Below are positions 5,837-10,391 of a DNA stretch of 10,391 nt, piece after piece; the first letter of the stretch is position 1; the number at the start of each line of letters is the position of its first letter. The notes beneath the pieces are model-generated. The model made no database searches, was not told the DNA's origin, and was given only the letters and a program-made list of their open reading frames with translations. A program made the position numbers and the translations under genes. The stretch spans positions 1 through 10,391 of the forward strand of contig CAKZXL010000954.1 in assembly GCA_937883885.1 (NCBI GenBank). The letters run 5' to 3'. The DNA is from an uncultured Aquincola sp. (lineage in GTDB: Bacteria > Pseudomonadota > Gammaproteobacteria > Burkholderiales > Burkholderiaceae).

Positions 5837-7084
5837 ATGACCACCAGCACCACCACCCTGACACCGCCGCTGGCCCTGCCCAGCGGGGCGCCGGCCGCGG
5901 CCCGGGCCGTGTTCAAGCTGCTGCGCAGGCTGCGCCACGGCACCTTGCAGGTGCAGTGGCCCGATGGCACCCACACGCAGTTCGGCGAGCCGGCTGCCGC
6001 CGGCCAGGTGCCGCGCGCGCTGCTGCGGCTGCACAACTGGCAGCCCTGTGCGGCCACGCTGCGCTCGGGCGACATCGGCTTTGCCGAGACCTACATCGCC
6101 GGCGACTGGGATACGCCCGACCTGCCCGCACTGCTCAAGCTGCTGCTGGTCAATCGCGAGCAGATCGAATCGGTGGTGTATGGCCGCTGGTGGGGCGCGC
6201 TGGCCTACCGGCTCAAGCACCTGCTCAACCGCAACTCGCGCAGCGGCAGCCGGCGCAACATCCACGCGCACTACGACCTGGGCAACCCGTTCTACCGCGA
6301 GTGGCTGGACGAGACGATGAACTACTCCAGCGCCTGGTTCGAGGGCGACACCCAGCGCCCGCTGGCCGATGCGCAGCGGGCCAAGGTGCGGCGGGCCATC
6401 CGCGAATGCGGGCTGCAGCCCGGCCAGCGGCTGCTGGAGATCGGCTGCGGCTGGGGCGCGGTGGCCGAAAGCGCGGCGGTGGAATTCGGCGCCCACGTCA
6501 CCGGCGTCACGCTGTCCACCGAGCAGCTGGCCCATGCGCAGGCGCGCATGGCCCGCGCCGGCGCCGCCGATCGCTGCGACCTGCGGCTGCAGGACTACCG
6601 CGACATCGACGACGGCCCCTACGACGCGGTGGTGTCCATCGAGATGTTCGAGGCCGTGGGCCGCGAGTACTGGCCCACCTTCTTCCAGACGCTGCGCCGC
6701 CAGCTCAAGACGGGCGGCAAGGCCTGCATCCAGAGCATCACCATCCGCGAAGACCTGTTCGAGCGCTACGTCAAGGGCACCGACTTCATCCAGCAGTACG
6801 TGTTCCCGGGCGGGCTGCTGCCCAGCCCTTCGCGCTTTCGGGAACAGGCCGAGGCCGCCGGCCTGCGCGTGGTGCAGGAGCTGGACTTCGGCCCCGACTA
6901 CGCCGAAACGCTGGCGCGCTGGCGCACCGCCTTCCTGTCGCGCGAAGGTCCGATCCGCCAGCTCGGCTACGACGCGCCCTTCATCCGGCTGTGGACCTTC
7001 TACCTGGCCTACTGCGAAGCGGCCTTTGCCACCGGCAACACCAGCGTCATGCAGTTCACGCTGGAAAAAACCGGCTCAGCGTAG
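5837..7084 (+). CDS. Cyclopropane-synthase-family SAM-dependent methyltransferase (COG2230), probably non-cyclopropanating
   Basis: A 415-residue methyltransferase expected to act on unsaturated acyl chains of membrane phospholipids. The SAM site is LLEIGCGWGAVAES (199-212), with a following acidic strand and LQDYRDID (251-258). The family lipid-site segments are HYDLGNPFY (145-153), MNYSSAWF (161-168), EMFEAVG (269-275), QQYVFPGGLLPS (319-330) and FGPDYAETL (351-359). Against remembered E. coli Cfa bicarbonate ligands, E239 and Y317 match E272 and Y355. Cys139 is replaced by S165, and His266 by Q299. Loss of these two suggests simple methyl transfer, as in UfaM-type enzymes, rather than ring closure. 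The N-terminal 60 residues are variable and alanine/proline-rich. It starts four bases after the DUF1365 stop, in one operon with it and the COG2907 gene. Its 3' end overlaps corA by nine bases, tail to tail. Confidence 0.9.
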   Translation: MTTSTTTLTPPLALPSGAPAAARAVFKLLRRLRHGTLQVQWPDGTHTQFGEPAAAGQVPRALLRLHNWQPCAATLRSGDIGFAETYIAGDWDTPDLPALLKLLLVNREQIESVVYGRWWGALAYRLKHLLNRNSRSGSRRNIHAHYDLGNPFYREWLDETMNYSSAWFEGDTQRPLADAQRAKVRRAIRECGLQPGQRLLEIGCGWGAVAESAAVEFGAHVTGVTLSTEQLAHAQARMARAGAADRCDLRLQDYRDIDDGPYDAVVSIEMFEAVGREYWPTFFQTLRRQLKTGGKACIQSITIREDLFERYVKGTDFIQQYVFPGGLLPSPSRFREQAEAAGLRVVQELDFGPDYAETLARWRTAFLSREGPIRQLGYDAPFIRLWTFYLAYCEAAFATGNTSVMQFTLEKTGSA

Positions 7085-8038
7085 CCAGCCCTTGCGCTTG
7101 AAGTACAGGAACGGCGCGGCCACCGAGGCCGCCATCAACGCCAGCACGTACGGGTAGCCCCAGGCCCAGTCCAGCTCGGGCATGAACTTGAAGTTCATGC
7201 CGTAGATGCTGGCGATCAGCGTGGGCGGCAGCAGCGCCACGCTGGCCACCGAGAAGATCTTGATGATCTTGTTCTGGTTGATGTTGATGAAGCCCACGGT
7301 GGCGTCCATCAGGAAGTTGATCTTGTCGAACAGGAAGGCGGTGTGCGAGTCGAGCGAATCGATGTCGCGCAGGATCTGCCGCGCCTCCTCGAACTGTTCG
7401 GCATTGAGCATGCGGCTGCGCATCATGAAGCTCACCGCGCGGCGGGTGTCCATCACGTTGCGGCGGATGCGGCCGTTCAGGTCTTCTTCCTTGGCCACCG
7501 CGGCCAGCACCTCGCCGGCGGCGCGGTCGTCCACTTCCTGCTTCAGCACCCGGGCGCTCACCTTCTCCAGCGCGTCGTAGATGCCTTCCAGCGCATCGGC
7601 GCTGTACTCGGCGTCGGCGTCGTAGAGCTTGAGCAGCACGTCCTTGGCGTCTTCGATCAGCGCGGGCGTGCGCCGTGCGCGCAGGCGCAGCAGGCGGAAC
7701 ACCGGCAGGTCTTCGGCATGCACCGAAAACAGCACGTTGCCCTTGAGGATGAAGGCCACGCGCACATTGCGCGGCGTGACGTCGTCGTCGATCAGGAAGT
7801 CGGACCGGATGTGCAGCTCGCCGTTGTCTTCCTCGTAGAAGCGGGCCGATTCCTCGAGGTCGTCGTCCACCGCGTCTTCAGGGATGGTGAGCCCGAAGCG
7901 GCTGGCGATCCAGCCCTTTTCCTGCGGCGTGGGTGCGTCCAGGTCGACCCACACGGGCCTGAGATCGGCCAGCGCGTCGGCGCTGTCGATCTCTTCCTGG
8001 AACAGCCGCCCATTGGCGAGCCTGAAGACATTCAGCAT
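7076..8038 (-). CDS. corA: CorA-type magnesium/cobalt transport protein
   Basis: A 320-residue inner-membrane divalent cation channel. It has a long acidic cytoplasmic domain (residues 1-250, with DDDLEES near 58-64 and coiled helices around 150-250). A first membrane helix spans about 260-279 (IFSVASVALLPPTLIASIYG). The family signature GMN follows at 280-282 (YGMNFKFMPELDW), then a second helix at about 295-313, ending in the basic KRKGWLR tail typical of CorA. The start at 8038 (MLNVFRL) is preferred over an in-frame ATG 13 codons upstream because GGAG lies six bases before it (8048-8045) and the family begins at this point. It is monocistronic and converges on the lipid operon with overlapping stops. 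Two perfect palindromes lie upstream of it. No functional link with the neighbouring stress genes is evident. Confidence 0.95.
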   Translation of the reverse strand: MLNVFRLANGRLFQEEIDSADALADLRPVWVDLDAPTPQEKGWIASRFGLTIPEDAVDDDLEESARFYEEDNGELHIRSDFLIDDDVTPRNVRVAFILKGNVLFSVHAEDLPVFRLLRLRARRTPALIEDAKDVLLKLYDADAEYSADALEGIYDALEKVSARVLKQEVDDRAAGEVLAAVAKEEDLNGRIRRNVMDTRRAVSFMMRSRMLNAEQFEEARQILRDIDSLDSHTAFLFDKINFLMDATVGFININQNKIIKIFSVASVALLPPTLIASIYGMNFKFMPELDWAWGYPYVLALMAASVAAPFLYFKRKGWLR

Positions 8039-8441
8039 GCGGTACTCCGGCGCTCTGGGGCGCCCTGCGGGGTGCAACGGTTTGTCAGCGTCCGCCCTGC
8101 CCCGGCATGCCGGCGCGGGCGGTCACCTAGGGTGACTCTGGTCCACGGATCTCTCCAGGTAAGCCTTCGATTATGCCCATGAGAAATGGCGGCACGGCGC
8201 AGCCGCTGCGATGCCGGACGGGGCTTTTTCCAAGATGGATGAGACACGTCACACTGCGTTGCCATGAGCCGTTTTCGTCGGCTTGTCATGCCCCGGCTGA
8301 GGGGGCACACTGTTTTCGACCGCCCCGCCACCAGCCTCTGCCCACCTGCCTCTCCCTCTGCTTTTCCCCCTGCCTTTTCCCCTGAAAGACCCCCTGCGGA
8401 TCTTTCGTCTTCCCCCAACCCTTCCCCCCAAGGAGGACCTG
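8039..8441. promoter_or_regulatory. Divergent corA / hpf intergenic region
   Basis: This 403-bp gap has no convincing gene. On the corA side it holds CCGGCATGCCGG (8102-8113) and the dyad GTCACC-TAG-GGTGAC (8122-8136). CATAAT on the minus strand (8175-8170) is a possible corA -10, without a good -35. On the hpf side, TTGCCA (8259-8264) and TTGTCA (8283-8288) resemble -35 boxes, but I find no convincing -10. A strongly pyrimidine-rich leader covers about 8349-8383. A small hairpin, GAAAGA (8384-8389) with TCTTTC (8401-8406), precedes the hpf ribosome site. Confidence 0.45.
8430..8436 (+). promoter_or_regulatory. Strong ribosome binding site of hpf
   Basis: AAGGAGG is a full Shine-Dalgarno match, five bases before the ATG at 8442. 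It fixes this start and is clearly stronger than the other ribosome sites in the window, in keeping with an abundant stationary-phase protein. Confidence 0.85.
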
Positions 8442-8780
8442 ATGAACCTGACGATCAGCGGACACCATCTCGAAGTCACCCCTGCACTTCGTGAGTACGT
8501 GCTCACCAAGCTGGACCGGGTGACCCGACATTTCGACCAGGTGGTCGACATCAACGTGCTGCTGAAGGTGGAAAAGATCCGGGAAAAGGAACGGCGCCAG
8601 ATGGCCGAGATCACCGTGCACGTCAAGGGACGCGACATCTTCGTGGAGCAGAGCCACGAAGACCTGTACGCCGCCATCGACCAGCTGGTGGACAAGCTCG
8701 ACCGGCAGGTGTGCCGTCACAAGGACAAGGTGCAGGACCATCACCATGCCTCGGCCAAGCGCATGAGCGCCAGTGCCTGA
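8442..8780 (+). CDS. hpf: Ribosome hibernation promoting factor, short form (HPF/YhbH)
   Basis: A 112-residue protein of the HPF/RaiA family, which binds the small ribosomal subunit near the decoding centre in resting cells and promotes inactive 100S dimers. The N-terminus [22 protein letters not shown] is the first strand and helix of the beta-alpha-beta-beta-beta-alpha fold. The conserved second helix is [19 protein letters not shown] (71-89), followed by the basic CRHKDK. The length corresponds to short HPF of E. coli type plus a histidine/alanine/serine tail; the C-terminal dimerisation domain of long HPF is absent. It has a strong ribosome site, and a terminator follows, so it can be expressed on its own. 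ptsN and hprK downstream are its usual partners. rpoN, often directly upstream in proteobacteria, is not here. Confidence 0.95.
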   Translation: MNLTISGHHLEVTPALREYVLTKLDRVTRHFDQVVDINVLLKVEKIREKERRQMAEITVHVKGRDIFVEQSHEDLYAAIDQLVDKLDRQVCRHKDKVQDHHHASAKRMSASA

Positions 8781-8806
8781 GCGGTTGATCCCGAAGCCTT
8801 AGCATG

Positions 8807-8830
8807 AGCGGCCGGCCACGGCCGCTTTTT
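8807..8830 (+). terminator. Rho-independent terminator after hpf
   Basis: AGCGGCCG (8807-8814) pairs with CGGCCGCT (8819-8826) around a GCCA loop, followed directly by Ts to 8830. It ends 27-50 bases after the hpf stop and separates hpf from ptsN, which has its own promoter. Confidence 0.88.
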
Positions 8831-8919
8831 CGTTGGCTACCGCCTTGTCGCAGCGCAGCAAATCCGCAACACCCGCAGACCGGGTAGTGCAGACCCATGG
8901 CGCTCAGGAGGGCGGTTTC

Positions 8920-8925
8920 TATAAT
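8920..8925 (+). promoter_or_regulatory. ptsN: -10 element of the ptsN promoter
   Basis: A perfect TATAAT lies 63 bases before the ptsN ATG and after the hpf terminator. At 17-18 bases upstream there is only ATGGCG/CATGGC, so the -35 is weak and the promoter may depend on an activator or other contacts. Transcription would begin near 8932. Confidence 0.6.
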
Positions 8926-8987
8926 CGATCCCCTCTTTGCCACTGTTCCTGCGGTTGTCGCTGCCGCCGCAACGTCAGGGAACCCAA

Positions 8988-9458
8988 ATGAACCGTCTCG
9001 CCGCCATCCTGCCCGCCAGCAACGTGCTGGTGAACGTGGAAGCCACCAGCAAGAAGCGTGCGTTCGAACAGGCAGGCCTGCTGTTCGAAAATCAGCACGC
9101 CATCGCGCGGGCCACGGTCAGCGACAACCTGTTCGCGCGAGAACGCCTGGGCTCCACGGGCCTGGGCCATGGCGTGGCCATTCCGCATGGCCGCATCAAG
9201 GGTTTGAAGAACCCGCTGGCCGCCGTGCTGCGTGTGCAGCAACCCATCCCCTTCGACGCGCCCGACGACGAGCCGGTCAGCCTGCTGATCTTCCTGCTGG
9301 TGCCCGAAGCCGCCACGCAGCGCCACCTCGAGATCCTGTCCGAAATCGCCGAGCTGCTGTCCGACCGCGAACTGCGCGAGCGGCTGAAGACCGAATCCGA
9401 TGCGGCCGCGCTGCACAAGCTGATCGCCGACTGGGCGCCGCTGAAGTCGGTCGCCTGA
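8988..9458 (+). CDS. ptsN: Nitrogen-regulatory PTS enzyme IIA (EIIA-Ntr)
   Basis: A 156-residue cytoplasmic phosphocarrier of the regulatory nitrogen PTS. It receives phosphate from NPr/HPr and in other proteobacteria modulates potassium uptake, nitrogen and carbon control, and stress responses. The PTS EIIA type-2 domain spans nearly the whole protein. The phosphorylated histidine is H67 in [12 protein letters not shown], equivalent to His73 of E. coli PtsN. The later [21 protein letters not shown] strand and helix are also characteristic. The ATG at 8988 has AGGGAA at 8977-8982 and matches the family N-terminus; an in-frame ATG at 8937 lies too close to the -10 to be likely. hprK follows after 10 bp, so the two are probably an operon, as in most betaproteobacteria. 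Confidence 0.95.
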   Translation: MNRLAAILPASNVLVNVEATSKKRAFEQAGLLFENQHAIARATVSDNLFARERLGSTGLGHGVAIPHGRIKGLKNPLAAVLRVQQPIPFDAPDDEPVSLLIFLLVPEAATQRHLEILSEIAELLSDRELRERLKTESDAAALHKLIADWAPLKSVA

Positions 9459-9468
9459 CGCAGGGGCC

Positions 9469-10391
9469 GTGAAGCCCTCGTCCATCAGCGCGGAAGCGCT
9501 GTTCGAAGAACATCGTGAAGCCCTGCGCTGGGAGTGGGTGGCCGGCCATGCCCACCCCGAGCGCCGCTTCGACGACGCCGCCGTGCGCGACGCACGCTCG
9601 GCCGCCGACCTGGTCGGCTACCTGAACTACATCCACCCCTACCGGGTGCAGATCGTCGGCCGCCGCGAAGTGGCTTACCTGAGCCAGAGCGCCGACGAGA
9701 CGCTGGAGCGGCGCATCTCGCGCATCGTGACGCTGGAGCCGCCGGTGCTGATCGTGGCCGACGACCAGGTGCCGCCCGACCGCCTCACCGCCATGTGCGA
9801 CCGGGCGGAGATTCCCCTCTTCGTCACCGCCGAATCGGCCGGCCATGTGATCGACGTGGTGCGCGGCTACCTGGCGCAGCTGTTTGCCGAGCGCACCACG
9901 CGCCACGGCGTCTTCATGGACATCCTGGGCCTGGGCGTGCTGCTGACCGGTGAGTCGGGTCTCGGCAAGAGCGAACTGGGCCTGGAGCTGATTTCGCACG
10001 GCCACGGCCTGGTGGCCGATGATGCGGTCGATCTTTACCGGGTTTCACAAACGGCCATCGAAGGCCGCTGCCCCGAGCTGCTGATCAACCTGCTGGAAGT
10101 GCGCGGCATCGGCCTGCTCGACATCAAGGCCATCTTCGGCGAGACGGCGGTGCGCCGGAAGATGCGGCTCAAGCTCATCGTGCACCTGGTGCGCAAGGAA
10201 ACGATGGAGCGCGAGTTCGAGCGCCTGCCCTACGAGCCCATGTACGAAGAAGTGCTGGGCGTGCCGGTGCGCAAGGTGATCATCGCGGTCGACGCCGGCC
10301 GCAACCTGGCGGTGCTGGTCGAGGCTGCGGTGCGCAACACCATCCTGCAGCTGCGCGGCATCGACACCTACCAGGAGTTCATCCAGCGCCA
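9469..10391 (+). CDS. hprK: HPr kinase/phosphorylase (3' end outside window)
   Basis: A bifunctional enzyme that phosphorylates a serine of HPr with ATP or pyrophosphate and removes that phosphate with inorganic phosphate. The open frame gives 307 residues of a usual length near 320, so only the extreme C-terminus is missing. The N-terminal regulatory domain covers about 1-135. The kinase domain has the Walker A GESGLGKS (161-168), the preceding catalytic H146 in RHGVFMD, D184-D185 in VADDAVDL, and the HprK signature [16 protein letters not shown] (209-224). The start is GTG at 9469, supported by the family-like beginning [19 protein letters not shown] and by GGGG at 9463-9466, although the spacing is short. 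It lies 10 bp after ptsN. In proteobacteria this gene usually accompanies a partial PTS used for regulation rather than sugar uptake. Confidence 0.95.
   Translation, partial: MKPSSISAEALFEEHREALRWEWVAGHAHPERRFDDAAVRDARSAADLVGYLNYIHPYRVQIVGRREVAYLSQSADETLERRISRIVTLEPPVLIVADDQVPPDRLTAMCDRAEIPLFVTAESAGHVIDVVRGYLAQLFAERTTRHGVFMDILGLGVLLTGESGLGKSELGLELISHGHGLVADDAVDLYRVSQTAIEGRCPELLINLLEVRGIGLLDIKAIFGETAVRRKMRLKLIVHLVRKETMEREFERLPYEPMYEEVLGVPVRKVIIAVDAGRNLAVLVEAAVRNTILQLRGIDTYQEFIQR

Noticed and set aside
5951..6075. Alternative plus-strand frames inside the methyltransferase gene as separate small genes
   Set aside because: They are arginine/alanine-rich shifted frames of the same coding region, with no ribosome site.
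8175..8441. Sigma-54 promoter upstream of hpf
   Set aside because: I looked for GG-N10-GC in a TGGCAC-N5-TTGC context and found no convincing match.
8173..8494. Small plus-strand open frames between corA and hpf
   Set aside because: No ribosome sites, cysteine/proline-rich translations from the pyrimidine tract, and no known peptide. One overlaps hpf out of frame.

Overview
The window looks like chromosomal DNA of a high-GC betaproteobacterium, most likely from order Burkholderiales. The clues are uniformly GC-rich genes with strong G/C third-position preference, the hpf-ptsN-hprK order with a proteobacterial HprK, and a PobA-type hydroxybenzoate hydroxylase. I see no insertion sequences, phage genes, CRISPR arrays, tRNA or rRNA genes. 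The assignment to order is inference.

Left edge (1-925): the 3' end of a 4-hydroxybenzoate 3-monooxygenase gene (pobA) is followed by a small antibiotic-biosynthesis-monooxygenase (ABM) domain protein. A hairpin whose T-tract lies on the minus strand ends the convergent transcript that follows.

Light/oxidative-stress region (947-7084): on the minus strand, a MerR-type regulator with a cobalamin-binding domain (LitR/CarH type) lies 25 bp upstream of a ferritin-like diiron protein related to acyl-ACP desaturases, so the two probably form one transcript. Divergent from the regulator is an exported glutathione peroxidase. The 78-bp divergent spacer holds two copies of the inverted repeat TTTGT-N5-ACAAA, with centres 63 bp apart. 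One abuts the regulator start codon and overlaps the likely peroxidase -35. The other covers the peroxidase ribosome binding site. After a 266-bp gap with a polypyrimidine tract and a TTGTACAA palindrome comes a tight plus-strand operon: a COG2907-type FAD oxidoreductase, a DUF1365 (COG3496) protein, and a cyclopropane-synthase-like methyltransferase. The methyltransferase lacks two of the residues that bind bicarbonate in true cyclopropane synthases. I read the region as a regulated membrane-lipid modification and peroxide-defence module, plausibly light-controlled. It resembles the gene set linked in alphaproteobacteria to singlet-oxygen response and methylated furan fatty acids. The links between the genes are inference from synteny and motifs.

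CorA region (7076-8441): a CorA-type Mg2+/Co2+ channel gene on the minus strand overlaps the end of the methyltransferase gene by 9 bp, tail to tail. Its upstream region carries two perfect palindromes.

Right edge (8442-10391): hpf (ribosome hibernation factor, with its own terminator), ptsN (EIIA-Ntr, with a perfect TATAAT -10) and hprK (HPr kinase/phosphorylase, cut by the window end) form the usual nitrogen-PTS neighbourhood. rpoN, which commonly precedes hpf, is absent here.
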